64,000 nt of DNA from Bacteroidota bacterium (GCA_030706745.1 JAUZNX010000005.1:62001-126000); one strand, 5' to 3'. Positions 37,565 through 46,010 are shown, counted from the first letter of the stretch. Notes: generated by a model not told the origin, from the letters alone. A program made the numbers and translations.

Positions 37565-38767
37565 TTAATGCGTCACTAATATTCTGCGCACTTCACGCGC
37601 CTCGCCTGCTTGCACGATGGCGAAGTAAATGCCGGCGGGAATTGGGGTGAGATCGACGTTGAGCGCATTTTCACCCCGCACTGCAAGAATCTCTGAGCCA
37701 AGCAGATCAAAGAAACGCACGCTGACGGAGACTCCGTCTGATTCCACCAAAAGCTGCTCGGCAGATTGTGAAATGTGCGTTGATGAGTGAGGATTCTGCT
37801 CAACAATTCGTGGCAGAAGCGAATAGTCAAAGGTAAGGTCTGCACAAGAGAGCGTATCGACATCATTATACGAATCCCATGAAATCCGGTCCCCTCCACT
37901 GAGAACTACCGTTGCGCAACCCTGTCCGTTACTTGAGATAAAGGAAGATCCTGACCTCAGATAATATAGACCTTCCGTTCTAAACTCTGCTCGCACAAAA
38001 GCACCAGGCTCGGCAAAAACGACGCGATTGCTGAATTCCCCGCTGGTGGTGTAATTTCCTCCCGGTAATACCCAGACCACAGGATCGGAGCCGGTCTCGG
38101 TGCCCGTTACGACGTGGACGTTCTTGGGAATCACTGGTGAACAATTCAGCACGCGGAATGTAAATGTGTTTGTTGTGCTGCACCCGGCAGCGTTCGTCAC
38201 GGTCAACTTGCCCGTCTTGATTCCGTCAGTCGCATAGACTACCTTAGGTGCTGGCTGTGTAGAAGAACTCACGCTAGCATCTTGATCGAATAGCCACAAG
38301 AATGTGGAACCTGCCGACTCGGACGAGCGATCGACAAGACCAATCGAATCCCCAATGAAGCCGGCATCGATATAGACGCAGCCTCCACCTACAGATGGCC
38401 TTGGTAAGGGTGACGGATACGCGACAACATGAATGTTTGTACTGCTAGTATCTGAAATTCGATAGGGGTTAGTAGAGATAGCGCGCACCCGATAACCGTA
38501 ACCCGGATTCATCAATGGCAAGGGGATAGAATCGCTCGCATTGCCACTCTGGCCGAGGCTCGGAGACCCTGCGAATGATCCGCTCGCGTCGGAGAGTTGC
38601 ACCTTGAAGACATTGCCAGGGTTAAACGACCCCTGAGACGCGTATGGGACGAACATCGTATCACCAACACAATACACTGTTTTCGCAATCGGCCCGATCG
38701 TTATCGTCTGAGCAATCGCGGTGAGAGGAAGCGTCAGGAAGAGAATGGAGATCGGGAGTCGTTTCAT
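37565..38767 (-). CDS. Secreted protein with PKD-like and T9SS domains (400 aa)
   Basis: An exported protein with signal peptide MKRLPISILFLTLPLTAIAQ and an AGGATGG region before the start. Residues 20-110 look like a beta-sandwich (VYCVGDTMFVPYASQG). Residues 130-210 resemble a PKD domain (GDSIGLVDRSSESAGSTFLWLF ... TGKLTVTNAAGC). The T9SS sorting-like domain covers the end (SVSVRFFDLLGSEILAV ... PAGIYFAIVQAGEAREVRRILV). It converges on the thioredoxin-fold lipoprotein with only 4 nt between stops. Probably a surface adhesin-like protein; no catalytic motif. Confidence 0.8.
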   Translation of the reverse strand: MKRLPISILFLTLPLTAIAQTITIGPIAKTVYCVGDTMFVPYASQGSFNPGNVFKVQLSDASGSFAGSPSLGQSGNASDSIPLPLMNPGYGYRVRAISTNPYRISDTSSTNIHVVAYPSPLPRPSVGGGCVYIDAGFIGDSIGLVDRSSESAGSTFLWLFDQDASVSSSTQPAPKVVYATDGIKTGKLTVTNAAGCSTTNTFTFRVLNCSPVIPKNVHVVTGTETGSDPVVWVLPGGNYTTSGEFSNRVVFAEPGAFVRAEFRTEGLYYLRSGSSFISSNGQGCATVVLSGGDRISWDSYNDVDTLSCADLTFDYSLLPRIVEQNPHSSTHISQSAEQLLVESDGVSVSVRFFDLLGSEILAVRGENALNVDLTPIPAGIYFAIVQAGEAREVRRILVTH

Positions 38768-38922
38768 CGGACCATCCTATTTTTAGAGTTGCGCTTGTTG
38801 GTGGGTTCAAAACGAACGTCACTTCGCTAGGAGCTAACAACTTCACGAAACGGAATTTGTTACACCTGAGTGAAGGTCTATATCATCAGACCCTGCCATA
38901 TTTAAAACGCGCGAGATCGCCA

Positions 38923-38948
38923 CGGTTACAAATTTATTTTTGCAACCG
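38923..38948. terminator. Hairpin terminator after clpP
   Basis: CGGTTACAAA (38923-38932) pairs with TTTGCAACCG (38939-38948), with one mismatch, around an AT loop. It follows the clpP stop by about 35 nt on the minus strand. Confidence 0.6.
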
Positions 38949-38981
38949 TCCAAATCAGCCTGAATTAGAGAAAAAAGACTC

Positions 38982-39752
38982 TTACCGTCCGCCGTTTCCG
39001 GCGCCTTGCTGGGCGGGCGCCGGTGATGGTCCGCCGCTGGCTTCCTTCGAGGCTTCCTCATCGACCTTTTCATTGATCCGCTGGACTGCGCCAGTGAGTG
39101 GCATCTGCACGCCACCGCCGAGCGCCTTCATCGCAGACTTATCCATGATGTTATCGATCAGGTGATAGTCCTTCGCTTGTTGTGGCGACATATAATTATC
39201 ACGCTCGGCATCCTTGGCGATTTGCTCGATGTCTTTGCCCGTATGCAGCGAGTAAATCCCATAAAGGTCCTGCCGAATGCGGAGCATTTCGCGCGTGTAG
39301 ATCTCGATGTCGGTCGCCTGACCTTGTGTGCCGCCGAGCGGCTGGTGGATCATGATGCGGGAATGCGGCAGCGCGGTACGCTTGCCGGCAGCACCGCCGG
39401 CCAGAAGCAGGGAAGCCATCGAGGCCGCCATGCCAAGGCAGATCGTCGCGCAATCCGGCTTGATGTACTGCATTGTATCGTACACTGCGAGTCCGGCGGA
39501 GACGGAACCTCCAGGAGAATTAATGTAAATATTGATGTCACGGTCCGGGTCTTCGCTTTCGAGAAAAAGAAGCTGCGCGATCAGAAGGGACGCAACGGTG
39601 TCATCGATGGGCGTGCCGATAAATACGATGCGCTCTTTGAGAAGCCGTGAGTAGATATCGAAGGCACGTTCGCCGCGGGCCGTCTGCTCGACGACCATCG
39701 GCACTAATGCGGCCTGGATCGGAGTGGTCAGGTGAAGATCAGAAAAATTCAT
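38982..39752 (-). CDS. clpP: ATP-dependent Clp protease proteolytic subunit
   Basis: A 256-residue serine protease subunit that forms the ClpP barrel and degrades proteins fed by ClpX or ClpA. The triad is complete: Ser111 in GMAASMAS, His136 in [11 protein letters not shown] and Asp185 in AERDNYMSP. The N-terminal part ([15 protein letters not shown]) and the hydrophobic axial region are typical. The last 50 residues, rich in Pro, Ala, Gly and Glu, extend beyond the usual end (about 195-210 residues) and are probably disordered. No clpX or trigger factor gene is adjacent, which is unusual. A CATG microsatellite lies in the upstream region. Confidence 0.95.
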   Translation of the reverse strand: MNFSDLHLTTPIQAALVPMVVEQTARGERAFDIYSRLLKERIVFIGTPIDDTVASLLIAQLLFLESEDPDRDINIYINSPGGSVSAGLAVYDTMQYIKPDCATICLGMAASMASLLLAGGAAGKRTALPHSRIMIHQPLGGTQGQATDIEIYTREMLRIRQDLYGIYSLHTGKDIEQIAKDAERDNYMSPQQAKDYHLIDNIMDKSAMKALGGGVQMPLTGAVQRINEKVDEEASKEASGGPSPAPAQQGAGNGGR

Positions 39753-39770
39753 TATGATAGTCGCTATTGT

Positions 39771-39807
39771 CTAATGAGTCATATGGGTCCATGTGGCCCA
39801 TGCGTCC
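39771..39807. repeat. CATG-word microsatellite upstream of clpP
   Basis: Words of the type GAGTCATATGGGTCC, CATGTGGCCCATGCG start 18 bases before the clpP start codon. They match the repeat inside dnaX (28338-28428). Confidence 0.65.
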
Positions 39808-39887
39808 ATCAACATTCTGCCGGGCGGATTCGTGGCTGTTGCTCGGTCCCGGAAACCGGATTTTATGCACAACCTATTTTTGCGTCG

Positions 39888-39895
39888 TATATTTG
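39888..39895 (+). promoter_or_regulatory. -7 promoter element (TATATTTG), upstream of candidate RNA
   Basis: A perfect TAnnTTTG element in the clpP-to-lipoprotein gap. The -33 region is poor (TTTT 23 nt upstream). It would start a transcript at about 39902. Confidence 0.45.
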
Positions 39896-39896
39896 T

Positions 39897-40015
39897 AGTT
39901 AGATATAGGACTGTGCATCCGCCGGGAGGCGGCGCGCGGCGAGCAGAAGGCTCAGTCACTGCATCCGGCGAATGGCTTCGGCGATTGCTGAGAGCAGGAC
40001 TTAGCACATGCGAGG
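39897..40015 (+). ncRNA. Candidate structured RNA of unknown class
   Basis: A GC-rich segment between two TATATTTG promoter elements. Visible helices: CCGCC-GGGA-GGCGG with a tetraloop, GCTCAG pairing with CTGAGaGC about 35 bases on, an inner CGAA/TTCG stem, and TGTGC near the start pairing with GCACA near the end, which would close a multibranched fold. No known family (SRP, RNase P, tmRNA, 6S) was recognised. A 98-residue open frame crosses it, but its translation has no coding character. Confidence 0.3.
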
Positions 40016-40031
40016 TTTTACGGGAAGTTAG

Positions 40032-40061
40032 TTGTTTTCCGCCGGGGACTTCGTATATTTG
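40032..40061 (+). promoter_or_regulatory. Promoter of the small lipoprotein gene
   Basis: TTG (40032-40034) and TATATTTG (40054-40061) are 19 nt apart, a full match to the Bacteroidota consensus. It gives a leader of about 115 nt before 40184. Confidence 0.65.
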
Positions 40062-40183
40062 TTCCAAAGTTCTTTTTGACAAACGATAGAATCACCCTCG
40101 TTCTTTGTCTGGTAGAATAGCATACCTGTTCTGAGGGCAAGGGGTGAGACGTCTTTCATTCACTAATCTGAGAGGTAATTGCC

Positions 40184-40441
40184 ATGGGGCTTCGTAAACT
40201 CATTGTGCTTGGTGCTTTAGTAGCGTTCGTGGGCGGCATGACGGCCTGCTCGAAGAAGACCGATAATGCGACGACGGATACCGCCGCGGCCCCACCGGCC
40301 GCTGCGCCGACGACCGCACCGCCACCGCCGCCACCGCCGGCTCCGGCGATGTCAGCTGCTGATTCTGCTCATATGGCCGACTCGATCAAGAAAGCCAACG
40401 AGCCGAAGAAGGAAGAGAAGAAAGAGATGAAGAAGAAGTAA
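40184..40441 (+). CDS. Small Pro/Ala-rich lipoprotein (85 aa)
   Basis: A lipoprotein with signal MGLRKLIVLGALVAFVGG and lipobox MTAC (Cys22), then a Pro/Ala/Thr-rich linker with seven consecutive prolines and a Lys/Glu-rich C-terminus (KKEEKKEMKKK). GAGAGG lies about 10 nt upstream of the ATG. It has a consensus promoter and a strong terminator, so it is an independent and probably well-expressed gene. Proteins of this shape are often abundant outer-membrane spacer proteins, but no family is recognised. Confidence 0.8.
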   Translation: MGLRKLIVLGALVAFVGGMTACSKKTDNATTDTAAAPPAAAPTTAPPPPPPPAPAMSAADSAHMADSIKKANEPKKEEKKEMKKK

Positions 40442-40486
40442 TTCTTCTCCATTTTGTCCGTCCTCGAATTCTTCGAATCGGATTTG

Positions 40487-40537
40487 AATGCGCTCTGGCA
40501 AGGCACTTCGGTGCTCAAAGCCGGAGCGCATTTTTTC
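40487..40537 (+). terminator. Rho-independent terminator of the small lipoprotein gene
   Basis: AATGCGCTCTGGC (40487-40499) pairs with GCCGGAGCGCATT (40520-40532), followed by a T-run. It separates the lipoprotein from the Omp28-like gene. Confidence 0.88.
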
Positions 40538-40618
40538 TTGCCTATTCGGATTTCACTGGCGCACCATTCTTCCCGGAACGTGTTTATTTTCGACGGAAAA
40601 ATTAATCTCGATTTAGCT

Positions 40619-42316
40619 ATGCGATTTCAACGCTTCCTTTCTGCTTCCTTCGCTGTCCTCGCGATCTCGATTTTTGCTTTGGGCGCTCATGCTCAACAAC
40701 ATCTCGTGCTCTTTGAGTCTTTCACAAACACGTGCGATCCATGTCCAGATGGGCTCAGGCCACCGTTTGATGATGCCGTGAACTCCGTTCTTTCCAGCAA
40801 GCGAAACAAGATCATCCATTTTAGCGAGCATATTGGTAATATCTGCGATCCATGTGCCCAATCCGCCGTGGGCGCGAACCCAACAGATGCCAGGCTCACA
40901 GGCAATCCTAATGGGAATATAATAGACGCTTCCGCCGTCGATCGCAAGGATTTCGGCGGTGGGCGAGTCTCCGGAACCGGGACGGACTGGGGTTCTCAAA
41001 TCGATCAGGAAGCTGCCCTTCCAGCGGTTGCCAGCATTGCTCTCGATCATGTCACACTGGACAAAACTTCAAGCGGGACCTACTTCATCGCCCATGCATT
41101 TGTCAAAGTCACACTGAATCAGAGCATCCCGGATAATCTTAAGTTGTATTTTGCTGTGCTCCAGGATGGCGTGGTGCTACCATCATCAGATGCGTGCTCA
41201 CCGGAGCCCACGACGCAAAATGACGTTGTCCGCTACGTGACGTCATCGAGTCCAATACCAGTTTTGACGGGCGGTGGGGCCGCGGGCGCAAGCGTGATCG
41301 TCAATGGATCGTTCAATATTCACTCGCCCAGCAGTGATGCATTGTACGATTTCTCCAAGATGCGGCTCATTGCATTCGTCGAGGAGTCATCGAACAGCTC
41401 TGACTATCATGTGGTCAATGCCGCTAATTTACGGACCGATCTCGATACGCTTGCTCCGCCGCCGCCGACGCTCGTTCTCGACAGTTCTGGTCTTGACGAT
41501 TCCACGTTCTTCGCCGGAGAGCAAGTGGGCATCAGTTACAGCGGGACCTTTCTCGTACACGGCGTTCGCATCTTTTATTCGCCCGATGCCGGCACCAACT
41601 GGGAGATGATTGCCGATAGCATTACAGATAATTACTTCTTGTGGACGGTCCCTGACACTGTGACCACGCAAGGAAAAATTAAGGTTGTATCGGTCGATAA
41701 CGCGAATCTGGTATCAATTCAGGACGGGACTTTTTCCATCCGATTTAAACCCTACATTCGCTTTACCCATCCGGCAACAACAAAAGATACTGCGACACAG
41801 GGCGTACCCTATACGATCAGTTGGACCAAGTACCAGGTGTCGACGGTTTCCTTGCAGTATCAAGTAGCGGCACTCGTGAATCCAAAATGGATTTGGCTCG
41901 TGCAGAACTCCACCGATACATCGTTTACGTGGACTCCCGATACCTTTGCGGTTGTTCTGGTGCAGGCAATACCTTCCGGCAACGAGGCGAGCGCAATCTT
42001 GGATACCCTGGTCGTGAAACGATCGTTTGGAAGAGGAGTCGCTTCTTCTGAAACCTCTGGTTTCGCAATTAAAGATGTGTACCCGAACCCAGTGACCGGC
42101 AAGGAAGTCTTCGTTCGGTACAGCGTACCGAAACCGTGCGATCTAACATTTGAAATAATCGACTTGCTGGGACATCAAGTATATCTCGACCGCGTCTCGG
42201 TTGTCGAGCCCGGACAGTATCCGCTCAAGACGAGTGGCCTGCTTCCCGGCACGTATGTCATTCGAATCTCCGATGGCGAACACGCCGCGTCAAAGCGAGT
42301 GGAAGTCACGCGCTAG
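40619..42316 (+). CDS. Omp28-related secreted protein with T9SS domain
   Basis: A 565-residue exported protein. The ATG at 40619 begins the signal peptide MRFQRFLSASFAVLAISIFALGAHAQ; the longer frame crosses the preceding terminator. The mature start HLVLFESFTNTCDPCPDG matches the Omp28 family, in which a thioredoxin-like CxxC (CDPC) follows VLFEEFT. A second CDPC follows at residue 78. The rest is beta-rich, with an Ig-like repeat (FSPDAGTNWEMIADS) and a terminal T9SS domain (VYPNPVTGKEVFVRYSVP ... PGTYVIRISDG). It is probably surface-attached; role unknown. The two CDPC motifs could form disulfides. Confidence 0.85.
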   Translation: MRFQRFLSASFAVLAISIFALGAHAQQHLVLFESFTNTCDPCPDGLRPPFDDAVNSVLSSKRNKIIHFSEHIGNICDPCAQSAVGANPTDARLTGNPNGNIIDASAVDRKDFGGGRVSGTGTDWGSQIDQEAALPAVASIALDHVTLDKTSSGTYFIAHAFVKVTLNQSIPDNLKLYFAVLQDGVVLPSSDACSPEPTTQNDVVRYVTSSSPIPVLTGGGAAGASVIVNGSFNIHSPSSDALYDFSKMRLIAFVEESSNSSDYHVVNAANLRTDLDTLAPPPPTLVLDSSGLDDSTFFAGEQVGISYSGTFLVHGVRIFYSPDAGTNWEMIADSITDNYFLWTVPDTVTTQGKIKVVSVDNANLVSIQDGTFSIRFKPYIRFTHPATTKDTATQGVPYTISWTKYQVSTVSLQYQVAALVNPKWIWLVQNSTDTSFTWTPDTFAVVLVQAIPSGNEASAILDTLVVKRSFGRGVASSETSGFAIKDVYPNPVTGKEVFVRYSVPKPCDLTFEIIDLLGHQVYLDRVSVVEPGQYPLKTSGLLPGTYVIRISDGEHAASKRVEVTR

Positions 42317-42320
42317 CGAT

Positions 42321-42398
42321 TAGTTGATAGTGAATAGTTGATAGTGGAGAACGGAGAGTGGCTGCCCGCTCATCGTTCTCCACTTTCAGTTTTTCAAC
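42321..42398. terminator. Word-built hairpin after the Omp28-like gene
   Basis: GTGGAGAACG (42344-42353) and CGTTCTCCAC (42374-42383) form a perfect 10-bp stem, with TTTCAGTTTTTC after it. The left flank repeats GTTGATAGTG and the outer GTTGA/TCAAC can extend the fold. Likely terminator of the 40619 gene. Confidence 0.7.
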
Positions 42399-42432
42399 GT
42401 TTCCATCTTTAAGTATTCCGTTCTTCATTACT

Positions 42433-42717
42433 ATGAACGATCGTCTTCTCGCCATTCTCGCTGAGCGTCCGGACTTCCACGTTACTGACGATGAGAAGAA
42501 GGCGCTCGATTTCTTTGTCGAGTATCTCGACCGAGGTTCGCTCTTTATGTCGGGCTATGAGCCGGGTCTCGATCCGGTCTTCCTGTTTACCAACGATGCG
42601 CAGATTTATCGTTTCCTATTGTCGGAAATCCTCTTGTATGTCATGCAAATGAAGCGTGGGGAAGCGATGGATTGGGAGCGCGTGCCGTTCGAATATAAGA
42701 GCAAGGTCTTAGGGTGA
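42433..42717 (+). CDS. Conserved-looking hypothetical protein (94 aa)
   Basis: A small acidic soluble protein: MNDRLLAILAERPDFHVTDDEKKALDFFVEYLDRGS, then a region rich in aromatics (FLFTNDAQIYRFLLSEILLYVMQM). The start is placed at the ATG after the terminator-like hairpin, because the longer frame would begin inside it. No signal peptide, helix-turn-helix or metal site is seen. It lies 58 nt upstream of the MntA gene on the same strand. I do not recognise the family. Confidence 0.6.
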   Translation: MNDRLLAILAERPDFHVTDDEKKALDFFVEYLDRGSLFMSGYEPGLDPVFLFTNDAQIYRFLLSEILLYVMQMKRGEAMDWERVPFEYKSKVLG

Positions 42718-42775
42718 ACTCCAGCCCAACACAAAACCGGCGAAACCTCATATTCTCCTATGCCGTTGTGGGAGC

Positions 42776-43069
42776 ATGATGACGCTCTCCGCCCGAATTC
42801 TGGAACACCGTGATGAGATTCTCGCCCTTGCTGCAAAGCATGGAGCCGAGAACGTTCGCATTTTCGGCTCCGTAGCAAGGGGGAATGAGTCCGACGCGAG
42901 CGATCTGGATCTTTTGGTGCGATACGGCGCGAAACGATCGCCGTTCTTCCCCGGAGGGCTTAAAGCCGATCTCGAAAAACTCCTTGCCTGTGAAATCGAC
43001 ATTGTCACGGAGAATGCGTTGCACCATTTGATCCGCGATCAGATTCTCGCCGAGTCGAGACCGTTATGA
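42776..43069 (+). CDS. mntA: MntA-type minimal nucleotidyltransferase antitoxin
   Basis: A 97-residue protein with the minimal nucleotidyltransferase fold: GSVARG (31-36) followed by SDLDLLV, giving catalytic Asp43 and Asp45 and a third acidic residue in CEIDIVTE. In MntA-HepT systems the antitoxin adenylylates the HepT toxin and silences it. Its stop codon overlaps the hepT start by ATGA. Two ATG codons in tandem (MM) begin the frame. The pair is typical of mobile accessory modules. Confidence 0.85.
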   Translation: MMTLSARILEHRDEILALAAKHGAENVRIFGSVARGNESDASDLDLLVRYGAKRSPFFPGGLKADLEKLLACEIDIVTENALHHLIRDQILAESRPL

Positions 43070-43401
43070 AGAAAGATAAGCTCTATATTGCACATGTTAT
43101 CGAGTGCATTGAAAAGATAGAGCAGTATACCTCTCGGGGCAAGGAGGATTTCTTTGTCGATGGTATGAAGCAAGATGCCGTACTGAGAAATCTGCATACG
43201 CTTGCCGAATCATCGACACGAATCTCGACAGAATTGAAACAACATTTTCCGGATGTTCCTTGGACTGAAATGGCGGCCTTTCGCAATGTCGTTGTCCACG
43301 ATTATCTCGGTCTGGAGTTGGCCCAAATCTGGGACATCGTCGCAATCGATCTTCCTCCATTGAAAGCGTCCTTTCGATCGATTGTCCAAGAAAGTGATTA
43401 G
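43066..43401 (+). CDS. hepT: HepT-type HEPN ribonuclease toxin
   Basis: A 111-residue DUF86/HEPN protein with the ribonuclease motif R73-N-V-V-V-H78-D-Y80 (RX4HXY) in AAFRNVVVHDYLGL. HepT toxins cleave RNA, including tRNA, when not neutralised by MntA. The start overlaps the mntA stop (ATGA), so translation is coupled. Its 3' end overlaps the 3' end of the convergent 43398 gene by 4 bases. Confidence 0.87.
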   Translation: MKKDKLYIAHVIECIEKIEQYTSRGKEDFFVDGMKQDAVLRNLHTLAESSTRISTELKQHFPDVPWTEMAAFRNVVVHDYLGLELAQIWDIVAIDLPPLKASFRSIVQESD

Positions 43402-45158
43402 AACCTTATGTATGCTTTGGCGCTAAAATCCATTACAGGCGACTGCCCCTGTTGTCCCAATCCGTACGCGGGACCGTAGGCGACGCTAAAGCCAAGACCG
43501 TTCAGTTCGCCGAGTGGTTCGCACGCGATTCCAAGTTGAGGTGAGATAAGGGATGCCGTGCCGACACCGCCAACCGCCACAGCGTCCTTGGTCCATGCGC
43601 CATAAAATGCAGCGGAGATCAGCGGTTCGATGAGACCATCGAAAAATTTGACCGGGATCCAGGTCAACTGCAATCCGAGCGATCGCGGCGATGACCCAAT
43701 TTGTGAGACGATGCTCGGTGCCTGATAGCCTTGAAGATACGGAGCAGAAGCATACTGGAGTCCAAACGAAATATCGAAGGCCAGCGAAGGCTTGCTCGAT
43801 TCGATTCCGATAAAGATGTTGTCACCGGCACTGGCGCCCATGCCGAGTCCGACGCGGCCGTGAATATCGGCGATCGTGCGTTTCTTGTTCGCATCGACGA
43901 TCACTTTCAGATCGTGCTTCTCAGCCTCGTCACGTTTGAGCGTCTCATTGATCCGATCATTCACGACGCGTTCGCGGGATAACTCCTGCATGAGTTCGGA
44001 AGTACGCGCCGCCCAGTCGACCTTTTTGCCGCCGACCTTGAGAGTGTCGCCCGGTGCGAGATGATTTGTCTGTGCGATGATTAATGGCGTCAGCTTATGG
44101 AATTGTGCGATTGTATCGTAGACGATCGCACTCGTATTGATGTCGCGTGCGGTGTACCGGTAGCGGTAGGGGCCATCCGCGAATGGACTCATATCCAGTT
44201 CGGCAAGATAATCCGCCGGTTGTCGCAGGGTATCCACAATCGTCATCGCATTCGTGGTATCGACGACGCTCAGGAGCTGAACTGTGACCTTGCAGGTCCG
44301 TGCGACGGAGTATGGAATAGAAAGTCGCGATGAGATATCGGAGATGGTCTGTTTGCCGAGCGCGAAGCGTAGCCGCTCACTGCTGATGACAATATGCTCT
44401 TCGATAAAGCGTGCAAAGTCATCGTAGAAATCGAGCATCTGACCGTTCTCGAGTTGCACGATGTAAACTCCCTTGGCCAGCGTACCGCCGGCCAGACGTA
44501 GCGGCACAGTCTCGTCGGCCTTTGCCGTGAAATCTTTATGGAATCGCTCGAAGCGAATTGGGGGAACATCCGAGTGGTTGGATTCAACGGCACGCTCGAT
44601 CACCACATAATATCGGACGGAATCCGGATGCCCTGGATACGGAAGCGGCAGAATTCCAAGGTTGATCGTATACGAGGCTTCGTTGCCGGAGAGAGCCGTT
44701 GTCAGATTACTGACGACCGGCAATGCGAGTGGCGTGCGCGCCGAACCGACATAATACATGACCGATTGTCCGCGCTCGACGTTGCGTGATGTGTCCGGTC
44801 CGGTTGCAAGGTGGTTATAGTAATGCGGCTGAAGATGGAAGCTCGCTTCATAGAGCAGGTCATGCGATTCCGAGCCGAGCCGAGCGTAATCCGCAGTCGT
44901 CTTCAATATCTCCGGGCGCGCCTGTGGACCGTACGATTTCCATTCCTGATCGATCCGTTGCTGAATCAGTTCATCGATCGTTTCACCATCGGTGGCATCG
45001 TTTTGCCGATCGAATCTTTCGAGTTTCTCCGGAAGCGTCGCCACCACGTGGGCTTGCTGCGCGGAGGAGACCGAAGGAATAAAAATCACGGTGAGGGCGA
45101 ACGGAATGAGGTGGGATACAACCCGCCGAAGACTACCCATCACTCTGAATCGTTTCAC
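43398..45158 (-). CDS. Secreted outer-membrane-like protein of unknown family (586 aa)
   Basis: An exported protein with a signal peptide (HLIPFALTVIFIPSVSSAQ). Residues 40-260 are mixed, and 260-370 contain Ig-like strands (SSRLSIPYSVARTCKVTVQLLSV). A charged coiled segment follows (LMQELSRERVVNDRINETLKRDEAEKHDLK). The C-terminal 150 residues alternate polar and hydrophobic residues and end in Phe (SAKAYIRF), as in a small outer-membrane barrel (GRVGLGMGASAGDNIFIGI ...). It lies 35 nt downstream of the anti-sigma-like gene and reads in the same direction, so it may be an output of that sigma module. Family not recognised. Confidence 0.75.
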   Translation of the reverse strand: MKRFRVMGSLRRVVSHLIPFALTVIFIPSVSSAQQAHVVATLPEKLERFDRQNDATDGETIDELIQQRIDQEWKSYGPQARPEILKTTADYARLGSESHDLLYEASFHLQPHYYNHLATGPDTSRNVERGQSVMYYVGSARTPLALPVVSNLTTALSGNEASYTINLGILPLPYPGHPDSVRYYVVIERAVESNHSDVPPIRFERFHKDFTAKADETVPLRLAGGTLAKGVYIVQLENGQMLDFYDDFARFIEEHIVISSERLRFALGKQTISDISSRLSIPYSVARTCKVTVQLLSVVDTTNAMTIVDTLRQPADYLAELDMSPFADGPYRYRYTARDINTSAIVYDTIAQFHKLTPLIIAQTNHLAPGDTLKVGGKKVDWAARTSELMQELSRERVVNDRINETLKRDEAEKHDLKVIVDANKKRTIADIHGRVGLGMGASAGDNIFIGIESSKPSLAFDISFGLQYASAPYLQGYQAPSIVSQIGSSPRSLGLQLTWIPVKFFDGLIEPLISAAFYGAWTKDAVAVGGVGTASLISPQLGIACEPLGELNGLGFSVAYGPAYGLGQQGQSPVMDFSAKAYIRF

Positions 45159-45193
45159 GCTATCCGTTTGCCCTTCCAGTTGGCCGTGAACCC

Positions 45194-45991
45194 TTAGAGT
45201 CTATCGTGACTCGTGACTACGACTTCCCGTTTCTCCGAGGCGTTCAGAATTTTCGCAAAGCGCTTCGAAGGGTTCAGCTCGTCCATCGTTGGCTCTCCAG
45301 GTCTGGTCTCGGTCTTTGGCTCAAAGCTTCCATTTGATGCGAGCTGCTGCTGATTCGCAACGGACATAGAGGACTTTGTAGCTGAAGTCGAACGCATCGC
45401 GGCACGGTGCGAGGCTTCCGCATGCTGCACCGGCAATGCGGCCATCGGTTGTTGCACAGCAGATTGTGGTGCAATCTGCTGTGCCGGAGCAGTTGGTACC
45501 GGAGCCGTTACTGTCGGAGTTTGTGCGGGCTGATTCGTTGCGATGCGAGTATCAGTCGTGCGGGTAACGAACCACGTCGTCCCGATCGCGAGAAGCAAGA
45601 CCAGCACTGCAAGACTCGGGCGAAGTGCCCAGCGGTTCAGCCTGCGCGATATAAGATTGGTACGGACGGCAGGAGCATCCCCAGCATAGCTGAGCTGCTG
45701 TTCGGGTGTCATGACCTGGAGGACCTGTTCGATCCGTGACCGCGTCTTTCGGTCCAGACTCTCGGAAAGTTGGAACAGCTCATGATCGGCCGATGCCCGA
45801 ATGGCACCGCGAACGATCAAATGCTCGCGCATGAGCGTACGTGCATCCTCGCTCTGGGCCAATCGGCCAAAGAGGACGGACTCGAGCTCCTTTCGGTGCA
45901 GCTCGCCATCAAGATACTGCACGATGAGTTCTTCGGTGGTCGTTGCCGAGTACTCGTTCAAGTTCGGTTGTTCCGTTCGGGGCTTATTCAT
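45194..45991 (-). CDS. Putative membrane-bound anti-sigma factor
   Basis: A 265-residue single-pass protein. The N-terminal cytoplasmic part contains TTTEELIVQYLDGELHRKELESVLFGRLAQSEDAR, whose YLDGEL motif and helices fit the anti-sigma domain partnered with ECF factors, but without the zinc-binding His-Cys residues. One transmembrane helix (LAVLVLLLAIGTTWFV, residues about 130-146) is followed by a Pro/Gln/Ala-rich periplasmic tail. The sigma factor gene ends 19 nt upstream, so the two are co-transcribed. I chose ATG 45991; a GTG at 46024 that overlaps the sigma stop is also possible. Role inferred from context. Confidence 0.72.
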   Translation of the reverse strand: MNKPRTEQPNLNEYSATTTEELIVQYLDGELHRKELESVLFGRLAQSEDARTLMREHLIVRGAIRASADHELFQLSESLDRKTRSRIEQVLQVMTPEQQLSYAGDAPAVRTNLISRRLNRWALRPSLAVLVLLLAIGTTWFVTRTTDTRIATNQPAQTPTVTAPVPTAPAQQIAPQSAVQQPMAALPVQHAEASHRAAMRSTSATKSSMSVANQQQLASNGSFEPKTETRPGEPTMDELNPSKRFAKILNASEKREVVVTSHDRL

Positions 45992-46010
45992 ATCGATTGT
46001 CAGAAAAAAA

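Noticed and set aside
39793-40089. Plus-strand frame of 98 codons between clpP and the small lipoprotein
   Set aside because: It spans two promoter elements and the GC-rich hairpins, with no start signal and poor composition. A structured RNA or leader is more likely.
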